Shown piece by piece: positions 8,922-20,520 of a stretch of DNA of 64,000 nt (positions are counted from its first letter, which is position 1; the number at the start of each line of letters is the position of its first letter). The translations under genes were made by a program, and so were the position numbers. The stretch is from assembly GCF_900109945.1 (NCBI RefSeq), contig NZ_FOBX01000005.1, forward strand, positions 1 through 64,000, read 5' to 3'. This DNA comes from Bradyrhizobium sp. OK095 (GTDB lineage Bacteria; Pseudomonadota; Alphaproteobacteria; Rhizobiales; Xanthobacteraceae). The notes beneath the pieces were generated by a model that was not told the DNA's origin, did not search any database, and saw only the letters and a program-made list of their open reading frames with translations.

Positions 8922-10531
8922 GCGTGTTCCAGCGATTTCGGCAGATTGCGCTTGCCATCATCCTGACCTGGGGATGGAAGCGCGCGCTTATCGCGATGGG
9001 GTGCGGCGCACTGTCGGTGCTGGCGCTGGCGCCGTTCAATATCTTCCCGGTGCTGTTCCTCACCCTGCCCGTGATGGTCTGGCTGATCGACGGCGCCGGC
9101 GCCGGACGCTACAACGGCGTCCCCGCCGCGGCGCTGACCGGCTACTGGTTCGGGCTCGGCTATTTCGTGCCCGGCCTCTACTGGATCGGCAAGGCCTTCT
9201 TCGTCGACGCGGATATATTCGCCTGGCTGACACCGTTCGCCGTGCTCGGCCTGCCGGCCTATCTCTCGATCTTCACCGCGATCGGCTTTGCGCTGGCCCG
9301 CCTGCTCTGGACCAAGGATGCCACGCGCATCCTCGCGCTCGCCGCAAGCCTCACAATCGCCGAATGGCTGCGCGGTCACGTCCTGACCGGCTTTCCCTGG
9401 AACGCGTTCGGCTATGCGCTGTCCGAGCCGCTGCCGCTGGCGCAGACCGCGTCGTTGCTCGGCCTGTGGGGCATGACGTTCCTCAGCATCGCGATCTTTG
9501 CGAGCCCGGCGTCGCTGATCGATCGCACGCCTGATCGCCGCCCGGCGTGGCGCGCGCCGGCCGCGGCAGTCGCGCTTCTGATTGTCATGAGCATCTTCGG
9601 CGCGGTCCGCCTGTCGCTGCATCCGACCACGATGGTCGCGGGCACCAAGCTGCGCCTGATGCAGCCGAACCTCCAGCAGGATGCGAAATTCAACTACGCC
9701 GCCAAGACGGAGGTGATGAAGAAGTACCTCGCGTTGTCGGACCGCGCCTCCGGACCGCAATCGACCGGCGTACGCGATGCCACCATCCTGATCTGGCCGG
9801 AATCCGCCTTTCCGTTCTTCCTGACCCGCGAAGCCGACGCGATGGCGCAAATCGCCGAGCTGCTGCCGAAGGGCACGGTGCTGATCACGGGTTCGGTCCG
9901 CGCGCCGGATCTGCCGCGGGGCACGCCGGTCACGCGTGCCTATAATTCGATCTATGTGATCGATCACGACGCCAGCGTGCTCGCTGTGTACGACAAGCTG
10001 CACTTGGTGCCGTTCGGCGAATTCCTGCCCTTCCAGGATCTGATGGAGAAGCTCGGCTTCGAGCAACTCACGCGGATGCGCGGCGGCTTCATTCCCGGAA
10101 CTGTGCGGCACGCGCTCATCGTGCCGGGCGCACCAAGCGCACTCCCACTGATCTGCTACGAAGCAATCTTTCCCGGCGAGGTTGCCGGACGCAACGAGCG
10201 TCCAGGCTGGATCGTGAACCTCACCAATGACGGCTGGTTCGGCATCTCGACCGGCCCCTATCAGCATCTGGAGCAGTCGCGGATGCGCGCGATCGAACTG
10301 GGATTGCCGCTGGTCCGCTCCGCCAATACCGGCATCTCCGCTGTGATCGATCCGGTGGGACGAACTATCGCCAGCCTCGGACTCGGAACCGAAGGCATTT
10401 TGGATGCAAGCCTGCCTGCAGCGATCCCGCCGACTATCTATGCGCGGGTCGGCGACGTACCCGCAGCCATGCTGGTCGCGCTGGCCGTGATTCTCGCAGT
10501 CCGTCGACGTGTTGCCAAACGGCACCCGTGA
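8918..10531 (+). CDS. lnt: Apolipoprotein N-acyltransferase Lnt
   Basis: Lnt is the inner-membrane enzyme that adds the third acyl chain to the N-terminal Cys of lipoproteins. The 537-residue protein has an N-terminal bundle of about seven membrane helices (residues 10-225), a periplasmic nitrilase domain (about 240-485) and a final helix near 505-525. The Glu-Lys-Cys catalytic triad is visible: Glu295 in WPESAF, Lys360 in YDKLHLVPFGE and Cys413 in LICYEAIFPGE. Translation is probably coupled to corC, since the GTG start overlaps the corC stop by 4 nt. Confidence 0.96.
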   Translation: MSVFQRFRQIALAIILTWGWKRALIAMGCGALSVLALAPFNIFPVLFLTLPVMVWLIDGAGAGRYNGVPAAALTGYWFGLGYFVPGLYWIGKAFFVDADIFAWLTPFAVLGLPAYLSIFTAIGFALARLLWTKDATRILALAASLTIAEWLRGHVLTGFPWNAFGYALSEPLPLAQTASLLGLWGMTFLSIAIFASPASLIDRTPDRRPAWRAPAAAVALLIVMSIFGAVRLSLHPTTMVAGTKLRLMQPNLQQDAKFNYAAKTEVMKKYLALSDRASGPQSTGVRDATILIWPESAFPFFLTREADAMAQIAELLPKGTVLITGSVRAPDLPRGTPVTRAYNSIYVIDHDASVLAVYDKLHLVPFGEFLPFQDLMEKLGFEQLTRMRGGFIPGTVRHALIVPGAPSALPLICYEAIFPGEVAGRNERPGWIVNLTNDGWFGISTGPYQHLEQSRMRAIELGLPLVRSANTGISAVIDPVGRTIASLGLGTEGILDASLPAAIPPTIYARVGDVPAAMLVALAVILAVRRRVAKRHP

Positions 10532-10574
10532 TCACACCGTCGCTAGCGGTTTTCGGTCGAACCGCCGGAATCCT

Positions 10575-10601
10575 TTGACAACCGTAGTCCCACGGTTGAC
10601 A
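10575..10601. promoter_or_regulatory. Inverted repeat in the leader/promoter region of the XRE regulator gene
   Basis: CAACCGT (10579-10585) and ACGGTTG (10592-10598) form a 7-bp inverted repeat around a 6-nt centre, flanked on both sides by TTGAC(A) sequences. Either copy of TTGACA could be a -35 box. It lies between lnt and the downstream XRE-family gene and could be an operator or a weak lnt 3' hairpin; the sequence alone does not decide. Confidence 0.35.
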
Positions 10602-10761
10602 GACTGCACGCGGGTTCCTCATTCTGCACCCGCTGCGAAAGACAGTCGGCATTGCTAAATTTCTCCGCAATGTTTCTCAATAACAGGGTTTGATTTTTAC
10701 GCTGCTGGCACCTGAGGCATTCTCTCGATTGCGCTGAAGGTGGTGTTTGGAGGCTGAGGAA

Positions 10762-11175
10762 ATGTCGAAAGCGCCCAACCCTGTTGACAAATATGTCGGC
10801 AGCCGCGTGCGCATGCGCCGCATCATGTTGGGCATGAGCCAGGAAAAGCTTGGTGAAGCTTTGGGCCTGACTTTCCAGCAGGTTCAGAAGTACGAGAAGG
10901 GCACGAATCGCGTCGGCGCGAGCCGCATTCAGCAGATCTCCGAGATTCTGCAGGTGCCGGTGTCGTTCCTGTTCGAGGGCGGCCCGAGCGGCGTCGCCGG
11001 GCCGGACGGCTTTGCAGAAGGTGCTTCGCCCTCTTACGTCTCGGACTTCCTCGCGACCTCCGAAGGTCTCGCGCTGACCAAGGCGTTCACCCGAATCGCC
11101 GATTCGAAGATGCGCCGCTCGATCGTCGATCTCGTCGAGCAGATCGCTGCCCGCGAAGGTCCCGACAAGCGCTGA
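10762..11175 (+). CDS. XRE-family transcriptional regulator (PraR/PhrR-like)
   Basis: A 137-residue DNA-binding protein with a Cro/C1-type helix-turn-helix at about residues 12-70. The recognition region reads MSQEKLGEALGLTFQQVQKYEKG and is followed by NRVGASRIQQISEIL. The family is widespread in rhizobia next to lnt, where members named PhrR or PraR control surface adhesion, stress or quorum-sensing genes. Which of those roles applies here is unknown. ATG 10762 is preceded by GGAGG and GAGGAA; an in-frame TTG at 10747 would add five residues and contains the GGAGG, so it is unlikely. Confidence 0.88.
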   Translation: MSKAPNPVDKYVGSRVRMRRIMLGMSQEKLGEALGLTFQQVQKYEKGTNRVGASRIQQISEILQVPVSFLFEGGPSGVAGPDGFAEGASPSYVSDFLATSEGLALTKAFTRIADSKMRRSIVDLVEQIAAREGPDKR

Positions 11176-11290
11176 CGCGCCAGCTCAATCCGATTTGAGG
11201 CTGCGCCAAATCTGGCCTATGTCGTCATTTGCGGTCGCGTATTGATGCGCGCCCTCTCAGATGATGCGATTCAAAGGCACAGATACTTCC

Positions 11291-12418
11291 ATGGCCAGCT
11301 CAAATTGGTTCGATTCCCAAACTATTCTCGATGGCATCCGCCGCTGGGTGGAGATCGAGACGCCGACGGAAGCTCCTGAACAAGTCAACAAACTCGTGTC
11401 GCTGGTCGCGGATCAACACCGCGATCTGCCCGTCACGCTCGAGCGCGTCGCCGGCGTCGACGGCTGCGGCGATCATCTGCTGGCACGCTCGACCTGGGGA
11501 CAGGAGCAGCCGGGCATCCTGGTGCTGAGCCACCTCGACACCGTTCATCCCCTGGGATTCATCGAACGCCTGCCGTTCAAGGTCGAAGGCGACAGCGCGT
11601 TCGGCCCCGGCATCTACGACATGAAGGGCGGCGCCTATATCGCCCATCACGCGTTTCGTGCGCTCTGTGCCGACGCAAATCGTTCGCCGCTCGGCATCAC
11701 CCACATGTTCACCTCCGACGAGGAGATCGGCAGCCCCACCTCGCGCGCACTGATCGAGAAGGAAGGGCGCAAGGCCAAATACGTGCTGGTGACGGAGCCC
11801 GCGCGCGACGGCGGCAAGATCGTCACCGGACGCAAGGGTGTCGGACGCTTCAAGGTTTTCATCACGGGCGTGCCCGCACATGCCGGCTCGCGGCCCGAAG
11901 ACGGCCGCAGCGCCGTCCGCGAACTCGCCAACGTCATCCAGACGCTGGAGGCGATGAACGATCTGGCGCGCGGCGTCACCGTCAATGTCGGCCTGGTGCG
12001 CGGCGGCACGCGCCCAAACGTGACGCCGGAAGAAGCCTATGCCGAAATCGATCTGCGCGTCCCGAGCTTCAGCGACGCGGACGAATTCGTCGGCAAGATC
12101 CTCGGGCTGACATCGAAGACCGAGGGCGTCACCGTCAAGGTCACCGGCGAGCTCAACCGTCCGCCCTATGAGAAGGGCAATGCAGGAGCCTCGCTGTACG
12201 AGCATGCCAAGACGCTCGCCACGGAGATCGGCTTCGAACTGATCGACACCTATACCGGCGGCGGCTCGGACGGCAATTTTACCGCGCCCTACACCGGCAC
12301 GCTCGACGGGCTCGGCGTCGACGGCAAGGGCGCACACACCCATTATGAGCAGCTCTATGTCTCGTCGCTCGAGCCGCGCGCACGGCTGCTCTATCGCCTG
12401 TATCAGACGCTGCGATGA
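11291..12418 (+). CDS. M20 family metallopeptidase (glutamate carboxypeptidase-like)
   Basis: A zinc-dependent amidohydrolase/exopeptidase of the ArgE/DapE/CPG2 family, 375 residues. Visible motifs are LSHLDTVHP (metal His and Asp), GPGIYDMKGG (bridging Asp), TSDEEIG (catalytic and metal Glu) and a late GGGSDGN segment. The insert dimerisation domain lies at about residues 175-285 (VGRFKVFITGVPAHAGS). No signal peptide is seen, so it is probably cytosolic. ATG 11291 is preferred over the tandem ATGs at 11261, which lack a ribosome site. The last codons overlap trmB as ATGA, so it is translated together with that gene. The substrate is unknown. Confidence 0.85.
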   Translation: MASSNWFDSQTILDGIRRWVEIETPTEAPEQVNKLVSLVADQHRDLPVTLERVAGVDGCGDHLLARSTWGQEQPGILVLSHLDTVHPLGFIERLPFKVEGDSAFGPGIYDMKGGAYIAHHAFRALCADANRSPLGITHMFTSDEEIGSPTSRALIEKEGRKAKYVLVTEPARDGGKIVTGRKGVGRFKVFITGVPAHAGSRPEDGRSAVRELANVIQTLEAMNDLARGVTVNVGLVRGGTRPNVTPEEAYAEIDLRVPSFSDADEFVGKILGLTSKTEGVTVKVTGELNRPPYEKGNAGASLYEHAKTLATEIGFELIDTYTGGGSDGNFTAPYTGTLDGLGVDGKGAHTHYEQLYVSSLEPRARLLYRLYQTLR

Positions 12419-13128
12419 GCGAGCGCAAGTCGGACCCCGACCGCGACGACAGCGAGCGCGCCTTCTTCGGGCGCCGCAAGGGCCACAAGCTCAGGCAGCA
12501 CCAGGCCGAGCTGATCGGTCATCTGCTGCCGCAGCTCGCGCTCGACATCGAGGGCGAAGCGCCGGCGAGCGCCAACGAGATCTTCGATCCCGCGGCGGAC
12601 GATGTGCGGCTCGAAATCGGTTTTGGCGGCGGCGAACATCTTGCGGCCGAAGCGCAGAACTTCGCCACAACCGGCTTCATCGGTTGCGAGCCCTATGTCA
12701 ACGGCATGGCAAAGATTCTCGCGCAGATCGAAGCCGTCGACATTGACAACATCCGCCTGTTCGCCGGCGATGCCGCCGAGCTGCTGGCCTGGCTGCCGAA
12801 GGCCTCGCTATCGCGGATCGACCTGATCCATCCCGATCCCTGGCCGAAGCGGCGGCACTGGAAGCGGCGCTTCGTCCAGGACCGGACGATCGCCGCGATG
12901 GCGCGCGTGCTCAAGCCCGGCGGTGAATTCCGCTTCGTCTGCGACATCGACGATTACTGCGCGTGGACGCTGTCGCATCTTGCGCGCTCACCGGATTTCA
13001 AATGGCTCGCGGAGCGCGCCGACGATTTCCGGCAACCATGGGACGGCTACACCATGACGCGCTACGGCCGCAAAGCCACGCGCGAAGGTCGCAAGACGAC
13101 GTATCTGCGGTTCAGGCGGGACGGCTAG
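12415..13128 (+). CDS. trmB: tRNA (guanine-N7-)-methyltransferase TrmB
   Basis: TrmB makes m7G46 in the variable loop of tRNAs using S-adenosylmethionine. The 237-residue protein has the SAM loop LEIGFGGGEH near residues 64-73, the acidic motif GCEPYVNG, and the substrate-binding signature HPDPWPKRRHWKRRF near 138-152. A C-terminal TKYG-type segment (TRYGRKATREG) is also typical. Residues 1-40 are a basic, charged extension common in alphaproteobacteria. It overlaps the upstream peptidase gene by 4 nt. It faces a convergent DUF2336 gene. Confidence 0.95.
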   Translation: MSERKSDPDRDDSERAFFGRRKGHKLRQHQAELIGHLLPQLALDIEGEAPASANEIFDPAADDVRLEIGFGGGEHLAAEAQNFATTGFIGCEPYVNGMAKILAQIEAVDIDNIRLFAGDAAELLAWLPKASLSRIDLIHPDPWPKRRHWKRRFVQDRTIAAMARVLKPGGEFRFVCDIDDYCAWTLSHLARSPDFKWLAERADDFRQPWDGYTMTRYGRKATREGRKTTYLRFRRDG

Positions 13129-13155
13129 CCGTCAGAGCAATGACGGAGCGCGAAG

Positions 13156-14238
13156 CTAGATCGTCTGCCGGTTGCGCCAGAATTTCACGACGCGCTCGGC
13201 CGTCGACGGCATCAGGCGCGTGAAGTTCACGCGCGCTTGCTCGAGATCGGCATCAGCCGGCGTGCGATGTGAACCGTACCACATCAGGATCATTGCGCGT
13301 ACCGTGGGCCAGCCGAGATTCAGCATCCGCCCCAGGATCAAAATCGGATCGTAGCGGTCTCCCGCGATCAGGCGATCGAGGATCGAGAGACGAACGCCGG
13401 CCATCGCCGAGAGCGAGGCGATCGATTCCTCGTATTTGTGCGCCTTGGCAAAGCCGAGCAGCGCGCTTTCGCCGAGATGACCCTCGCGATGAAGGGCGAG
13501 CACCGTGCGCTGCGCCGCAGAGAAATCGCGACGCGGCCCCGGCGGCAGCGACGCCTCCTCGATCGAGGCCATCGCGCGCTTGATCTCGACCTGGCGCGCG
13601 GGATTGACCACGCTGGAGAGGCGGCGGCGGATGACGTCGAGCGTACCGTTGAGAAGCTCTTTCAGGTGATCGCCCGAGAGATCATTGCGCTGGCCGATCT
13701 TCAGCGTCAGCACACCGTCCTGCGACGCGCGCTTGATCAGCTCGGAATAGCTGCCAGGCGAGAACACCGCACCGGCATTGCCGGCGGCGCGACGCACCAC
13801 ATCGCGATCGCCGCGCTCGACCAACACGTCGGTGATGACGGACGGCAAAACGGGACGCTCCGTCATCGCCAGCAGATGACCCTGGCCCTTCAGCCGCGCG
13901 ATCTCCACCAGCGCTGCTTCGTCGAGCACCGGCGAACGGCGCAACACAGGACCCGCCACCGCGATCTCGTTTTCGCGCGCGAGCTGAGTGACCAGATGCG
14001 GCGGCGCGTTGTTCAGGCGTGAGAAGCGTTCGGCGAGGTCGACACGCGAGGCAAGCTCGGCATGCGGGACCAGATCGATCAGCAGATTGTCGAAGAGGTC
14101 GACGAGATCGGGACGGAGCTTCTCGGCGTCCTGGAAGAACAATTGGGAGATCGCGCGCGCGATCTCGCCGCGACGCCGGGGGTCGCCGCGTTTGACGATA
14201 TCGTCCAGTCCGGGAATGAGCGACGTGGCAACGGTCAT
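13156..14238 (-). CDS. DUF2336 domain protein
   Basis: The 360-residue product is alpha-helical, without signal peptide or membrane segment, and matches the DUF2336 family of alphaproteobacteria (HEAT-like helical repeats; function not established). Recognisable segments are IPGLDDIVKRGDPRRRGEIARAIS at the N terminus and a repeated helical pattern through the middle. An open frame extends upstream to 14364, but the Pro/Cys-rich residues it would add look non-coding; ATG at 14238 gives the normal N terminus MTVATSLIPGL. It is convergent with trmB and divergent from rimP. Confidence 0.8.
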   Translation of the reverse strand: MTVATSLIPGLDDIVKRGDPRRRGEIARAISQLFFQDAEKLRPDLVDLFDNLLIDLVPHAELASRVDLAERFSRLNNAPPHLVTQLARENEIAVAGPVLRRSPVLDEAALVEIARLKGQGHLLAMTERPVLPSVITDVLVERGDRDVVRRAAGNAGAVFSPGSYSELIKRASQDGVLTLKIGQRNDLSGDHLKELLNGTLDVIRRRLSSVVNPARQVEIKRAMASIEEASLPPGPRRDFSAAQRTVLALHREGHLGESALLGFAKAHKYEESIASLSAMAGVRLSILDRLIAGDRYDPILILGRMLNLGWPTVRAMILMWYGSHRTPADADLEQARVNFTRLMPSTAERVVKFWRNRQTI

Positions 14239-14613
14239 GAAAACGCAAACTCGTATAGGGCACGCCGCGGGTGCGCCCTTGGTCCAAGCCGCCCCACAGT
14301 CAGGGAATTTAGGCCTCGGAGGTGAAGGAAGCGTTGCGCGAGGGGGGCCACAGGCCGGCCGCAAAAAGCCACGTCTGGCCCGCGATGGGCCTTGTCCGGG
14401 AGGGCGGAACGGGCTATATCAGCGCCAATTCATCTTCTCATACGATCCGCGTAGTGAGAGTGGGCCCGAAAGGACCCGCTCTTTTTTATTACCTGAACGC
14501 GGCTTGGCGGAAGATGCGGCCCGACGCGCTGTCGGGAAAGTTCCGAAGCGGGCTTTGGAGTCTTAACCAAGCCTTAACCCAAGCGTTAACGAACGAGCGC
14601 CTTGACCCCTGAT
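14239..14613. other. 375-bp leader/intergenic region upstream of rimP
   Basis: This gap between divergent genes should contain the promoter of the large rimP-nusA-infB operon. It holds a terminator-like hairpin (listed separately) and, just before rimP, a run of three TTAAC sequences at roughly 11-12 bp spacing (about 14563-14591). I find no tRNA here, although a tRNA gene precedes rimP in some other bacteria. Confidence 0.45.
14457..14487 (+). terminator. Hairpin with T-tract in the rimP leader (possible attenuator)
   Basis: AGAGTGGG (14457-14464) pairs with CCCGCTCT (14475-14482) with one G-U pair, and six T residues follow. The shape is that of an intrinsic terminator, yet it lies about 125 nt upstream of the rimP start on the sense strand. 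It may terminate a short leader transcript or act as an attenuator; its regulation by the operon's own products (NusA, IF-2) is inference. Confidence 0.5.
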
Positions 14614-15369
14614 ATGACCGAACCGAACGCTGGTTCCACGGATGCCGAGTTGCTGGCCGAACCAAGGCTCGTGGTCGAGCCGGGTGCGGCTGCGCGGGTG
14701 TCCGCGGTTGCGGGTCCGGTGCTCGAAGGCATGGGCTACCGTCTGGTGCGTATCCGCATTTCCGGGGAAGCGGGCTGCACCGTGCAGATCATGGCCGAGC
14801 GGCCGGACGGATCGATGCAGGTCGAGGATTGCGAGGCGATCTCGCGAGCGCTGTCGCCCGTGCTCGACGTCGCCGACCCCATCGATCGCGCCTACCGGCT
14901 GGAAATCTCCTCGCCGGGAATCGACCGTCCGCTGGTGCGTCGTTCCGATTTCGAACGCTATGTCGGGCATCTCGTGAAGATCGATATGGCGGTCGCCCAT
15001 GACGGGCGGAAGCGGTTCCGCGGGACGCTCGGTGCTGTCGAAGGCGACCGCGTGCATCTGCGCCGCGACGACGCCAAGGCCGGCAACGACATCGACGTTC
15101 TCCTGGCGATGGAAGATATCGGCGAGGCACGCCTGGTACTGACCGACGAGCTGATCGCGCAATCCATGCGCCGCGGCAAGGCCGCGGCGCGCGAGATGCG
15201 CCGCGATCTCGGCATCGAGCCGCCGAAGGCACCGCATGCCGAGATCAGCGAAAAGACCACCAAGAACACCAAGCCGACGAAGAAGCCGGCCCCGACCAAT
15301 ACCAAGAAACATCGCCTGGCCGCCGACCGCGTGCGGCGGGGCGAGATCGATCCTGACGAAGGAGACTAG
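14614..15369 (+). CDS. rimP: Ribosome maturation factor RimP
   Basis: RimP assists assembly of the 30S head. The 251-residue protein has the N-terminal alpha/beta domain (about residues 25-105), with the signatures [15 protein letters not shown] and the typical SSPGIDRPL motif near 98. The C-terminal Sm-like barrel spans about 115-180. A Lys/Thr-rich tail of roughly 50 residues is extra compared with short RimP proteins and is common in this group. ATG 14614 is preferred over an in-frame TTG at 14602. It begins the rimP-nusA-ylxR-infB-rbfA-truB order found across bacteria. Confidence 0.95.
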   Translation: MTEPNAGSTDAELLAEPRLVVEPGAAARVSAVAGPVLEGMGYRLVRIRISGEAGCTVQIMAERPDGSMQVEDCEAISRALSPVLDVADPIDRAYRLEISSPGIDRPLVRRSDFERYVGHLVKIDMAVAHDGRKRFRGTLGAVEGDRVHLRRDDAKAGNDIDVLLAMEDIGEARLVLTDELIAQSMRRGKAAAREMRRDLGIEPPKAPHAEISEKTTKNTKPTKKPAPTNTKKHRLAADRVRRGEIDPDEGD

Positions 15370-15371
15370 CC

Positions 15372-16982
<1,611 letters not shown>

Positions 16983-17005
16983 GGGCAAGGGAGAATGTCG
17001 CCCGG

Positions 17006-17689
17006 ATGCTCGCAGATACTGACCACGATCTCGACAATGGCCCGCGGACCGAAAGGTCCGCGACCATGCGGATGTGCGCGGTCAGTCGCGAGGTCCGGCC
17101 GATCGACGAGCTGATCCGCTTCGTCGTTTCGCCGCAAGGCGCGGTAGTTCCCGATCTCAAGCGCAAGCTGCCCGGGCGCGGCATGTGGGTCACCGCCTCA
17201 CGCGAGGTGGTTGCGGAAGCCGTGCGGCGTCACCATTTTGGTAAGGCCTTCAAGCGCGAGCTGCGCATTCCCCAGACGTTTCCTGCCGACATCGAGGCGC
17301 TCCTGGTCCGGAGTGTGACCGAGGTCCTTGGGATCGCGGCCAAGGCGCGCCAGATCGTCGCCGGTTTCGGCAAGGTCGAGAGCGCCCTGCAGGAAGGTAC
17401 GGTCGAGGTCCTGATCCATGCCAGCGACGGGGCCGCGGACGGAATCCGCAAATTGGACATGCTGGCGCGTCAAAATGACGGAAATCGCGGTGCCAAACCG
17501 CCGATTCCCGTCGTCACCGCACTGAAATCGATAGAATTGGATTTGGCACTTACCCGGTCAAATGTGATACATGCTGCCCTGCTCGCGGGCCCGGCGAGCA
17601 AGTCATTCCTGTCACGTAGCCAGATGCTGGTCCGATACCGGATGGCGGACGCTGACAAGACTGCCGAAAAGCCCGGCCAGGATTTCTGA
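17006..17689 (+). CDS. ylxR: YlxR/DUF448 RNA-binding protein with L7Ae-like domain
   Basis: The 227-residue product joins an N-terminal YlxR (DUF448) domain, with RMCAVSREVRP and the LPGRGMWV motif, to a C-terminal L7Ae/L30e-like fold starting near residue 95 (LLVRSVTEVLGIAAKARQIVAGFG). Such proteins sit between nusA and infB in most bacteria; they bind RNA, but a precise role is not settled. The family's first motif usually reads CxxC-like TCIVT; here only one Cys is present, so zinc binding is doubtful. Residues 1-20 may be a poorly conserved extension, since ATG 17066 gives a start just before the domain. Confidence 0.85.
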   Translation: MLADTDHDLDNGPRTERSATMRMCAVSREVRPIDELIRFVVSPQGAVVPDLKRKLPGRGMWVTASREVVAEAVRRHHFGKAFKRELRIPQTFPADIEALLVRSVTEVLGIAAKARQIVAGFGKVESALQEGTVEVLIHASDGAADGIRKLDMLARQNDGNRGAKPPIPVVTALKSIELDLALTRSNVIHAALLAGPASKSFLSRSQMLVRYRMADADKTAEKPGQDF

Positions 17690-17761
17690 GAGACAACGAC
17701 CACCCGATAGGACGGTGCGGCAACGCACAACGTTAACAAAGATCAGGATTAGGACTGCTTA

Positions 17762-20470
17762 ATGGTTGATACCAAGACCCCTGACGACAAAAAGCTGAGC
17801 GCTCCGAGCAAGACGCTGTCGCTCAAGCCGCGCGTCGAAACGGGCACTGTGCGCCAGAGCTTCAGCCATGGCCGCAGCAAGCAGGTCGTGGTCGAGAAGC
17901 GCGGCAAGCGCCGTATCGACGGCAGCCCCGAGCCGCAGGCTCCCACGGTTGTTGCAAAGCCGGCACCGGCCGCGCCTGCACCCGCTCCCGCGCGCCCGGC
18001 GCCGCCGCGCAACGCCGGCTCCGGCGTGGTGCTGCGCACGCTGACCGAGGACGAACGTTCCGCCCGCGCCAGCGCGCTGGCCGATGCCAAGGTGCGCGAA
18101 GTCGAAGAGCGCCGCGTGGCCGAGGAAGAGGCCCAACGCCGCTCTGTTCGCGAAGCCGCCGAACGCGTCGACCGCGAGGCCGCGGAATCCCGCCGCAAGG
18201 CCGAGGAAGAGCGCCATCGTCACGAGGACGAAGCCAAACGGAAGGCCGAGACCGAAGCCAAGAAGCGTTTCGGCGAAGGCGAGCAGCCGGCATCCGCTCC
18301 GCGTCCCGCAACGGCGGCCCCGGCCACTCCCGCACCGCGTCCCGGCGCCCCCGCAGCGCGCCCCGGCACCACCACCACGGCACCACGCCCAGGAACCACG
18401 ACCGCACGCCCCGGAACGACCACGGCCAGGCCGGGGGGCGGCCCGTTGGGTCGTGCTCCCGCGGTCGCAGCCGGACCGGACGAGGACGAAGGTCCACGCC
18501 AGATCCGTCGCGGTCCCGGCGGCGCTGCGCGTCCCGTTGTCGCCCCCAAGCCCACCCACAAGCCCGGCCCGCAGAAGGAGCGCGGACGCCTGACGGTCGT
18601 CACCGCGTTCAGTGCCGGCGACGTCCGCGAGCGTTCGATCGCCTCGTTCCGCCGCCGTACCCAACGCCTCAAGGGCCACGCGGCGAACGAGCCGAAGGAA
18701 AAGCTGATCCGCGAGGTGATCATTCCTGAAGCCATCACGATCCAGGAGCTGGCCAACCGCATGGCCGAGCGCGCGGTCGATGTCATCCGCATGCTGATGA
18801 AGCAAGGCGCGATGCACAAGATCACGGACGTGATCGACTCCGACACCGCACAGCTCATCGCCGAGGAACTCGGCCACAGCGTGAAGCGCGTGGCCGCCTC
18901 CGACGTCGAAGAGGGTCTGTTCGACGCCGTCGACGATTCCACCGACAACGAGCCGCGTTCCCCGGTCGTGACCGTGATGGGCCACGTCGACCACGGCAAG
19001 ACCTCGCTGCTCGACGCGCTCCGTCATGCCAACGTCGTCTCAGGTGAAGCCGGCGGCATCACCCAGCACATCGGCGCCTATCAGGTGACGTCACCCGAGA
19101 GCGGCAAGAAGATCACCTTCATCGACACCCCCGGCCACGCCGCGTTCACCGCGATGCGTGCCCGCGGCGCCAAGGTCACCGACATCGTCGTGCTGGTGGT
19201 TGCGGCCGATGACGGCGTGATGCCGCAGACGATCGAAGCCATCAACCACGCCAAGGCGGCGCGCGTGCCGATCATTGTTGCCATCAACAAGATGGACAAG
19301 CCCGACGCGAAGGCCGAGCGCGTACGCACCGAGCTGCTCCAGCACGAGGTGCAGGTCGAATCCTTCGGCGGCGATGTCGTCGACGTCGAAGTCTCGGCCA
19401 AGAACAAGACCAATCTCGACAAGCTGCTCGAAATGATCGCGCTCCAGGCCGATATCCTCGACCTGAAAACCAATTCGGAGCGACCGGCCGAAGGCACCGT
19501 GATCGAGGCCAAGCTCGATCGCGGCCGTGGCCCGGTCGCGACCGTGCTGGTCCAGCGCGGCACGATCAAGATCGGCGACATCATCGTCGCCGGCGCCGAG
19601 ATGGGCCGCGTCCGTGCGCTGATCTCCGATCAGGGCGAGACCGTGCAGGAGGCAGGTCCATCGGTGCCGGTCGAAGTGCTCGGCTTCAACGGTCCGCCGG
19701 AAGCCGGCGATCGTCTCGCCGTCGTCGAGAACGAAGCCCGCGCCCGCCAGATCACCAGCTACCGCGCGCACCAGAAGCGCGAGAACGCGGCTGCCTCGAT
19801 CTCCGGCATGCGCGGCTCGCTCGAGCAGATGATGTCGCAATTGAAGACGGCGGGCCGCAAGGAATTCCCGCTGATCATCAAGGCCGACGTGCAGGGCTCG
19901 CTGGAAGCGATCCTCGGCTCGCTGGAGAAGCTCGGTACCGACGAAGTCGCAGCCCGCATCCTGCATGCAGGTGTCGGCGGCATCTCGGAATCCGACGTGA
20001 CGCTCGCGGAAGGTTTCAACGCCGCGATCATCGGCTTCTCGGTTCGTGCCAACAAGGAGGCCGCTGCGGCCGCCAAGCGTAACGGCATCGAGATCCGCTA
20101 CTACAACATCATCTACGACCTCGTGGACGACGTGAAGAAGGCGATGAGCGGCCTGCTCGCGCCGACCTTGCGCGAAACCATGCTGGGCAATGCCTCGATC
20201 CTGGAGATCTTCAACATCTCCAAGGTCGGCAAGGTTGCCGGCTGCCGCGTCACCGACGGCACCGTGGAACGCGGCGCCAACGTGCGCCTGATCCGCGACA
20301 ACGTCGTCGTACACGAAGGCAAGCTGTCGACGCTGAAGCGCTTCAAGGACGAAGTGAAGGAAGTCCAGTCCGGTCAGGAATGCGGCATGGCCTTCGAGAA
20401 CTACCACGACATGCGCGCCGGTGACGTGATTGAGTGTTACCGCGTAGAGACGATCCAGCGCTCCCTGTAA
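17762..20470 (+). CDS. infB: Translation initiation factor IF-2
   Basis: IF-2 is the GTPase that brings initiator tRNA to the 30S subunit and promotes subunit joining. The 902-residue protein has a long charged N-terminal region (1-280) rich in Ala, Pro, Arg and Glu, containing a short tandem repeat of PGTTT(A)RPG units at about residues 199-224. The IF2_N domain lies around 300-355. The G domain has GHVDHGKT at 407-414, DTPGH, and NKMD. Domains II-IV follow to the C terminus. It may share the operon promoter upstream of rimP, and a perfect hairpin follows its stop. Confidence 0.97.
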   Translation: MVDTKTPDDKKLSAPSKTLSLKPRVETGTVRQSFSHGRSKQVVVEKRGKRRIDGSPEPQAPTVVAKPAPAAPAPAPARPAPPRNAGSGVVLRTLTEDERSARASALADAKVREVEERRVAEEEAQRRSVREAAERVDREAAESRRKAEEERHRHEDEAKRKAETEAKKRFGEGEQPASAPRPATAAPATPAPRPGAPAARPGTTTTAPRPGTTTARPGTTTARPGGGPLGRAPAVAAGPDEDEGPRQIRRGPGGAARPVVAPKPTHKPGPQKERGRLTVVTAFSAGDVRERSIASFRRRTQRLKGHAANEPKEKLIREVIIPEAITIQELANRMAERAVDVIRMLMKQGAMHKITDVIDSDTAQLIAEELGHSVKRVAASDVEEGLFDAVDDSTDNEPRSPVVTVMGHVDHGKTSLLDALRHANVVSGEAGGITQHIGAYQVTSPESGKKITFIDTPGHAAFTAMRARGAKVTDIVVLVVAADDGVMPQTIEAINHAKAARVPIIVAINKMDKPDAKAERVRTELLQHEVQVESFGGDVVDVEVSAKNKTNLDKLLEMIALQADILDLKTNSERPAEGTVIEAKLDRGRGPVATVLVQRGTIKIGDIIVAGAEMGRVRALISDQGETVQEAGPSVPVEVLGFNGPPEAGDRLAVVENEARARQITSYRAHQKRENAAASISGMRGSLEQMMSQLKTAGRKEFPLIIKADVQGSLEAILGSLEKLGTDEVAARILHAGVGGISESDVTLAEGFNAAIIGFSVRANKEAAAAAKRNGIEIRYYNIIYDLVDDVKKAMSGLLAPTLRETMLGNASILEIFNISKVGKVAGCRVTDGTVERGANVRLIRDNVVVHEGKLSTLKRFKDEVKEVQSGQECGMAFENYHDMRAGDVIECYRVETIQRSL

Positions 20471-20520
20471 GTCCAAATCTTACCGAAGCGCCCGGATCTT
20501 TTTGAGCTGAAATTGCGGGA

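Noticed and set aside
14239..14613. tRNA gene upstream of rimP
   Set aside because: No cloverleaf or T-loop sequence could be found, although such a gene occurs there in some bacteria.
18360..18435. Frameshift or insertion in infB at a run of PGTTT repeats
   Set aside because: The frame is intact and low-complexity repeats are normal in the N-terminal region of IF-2.
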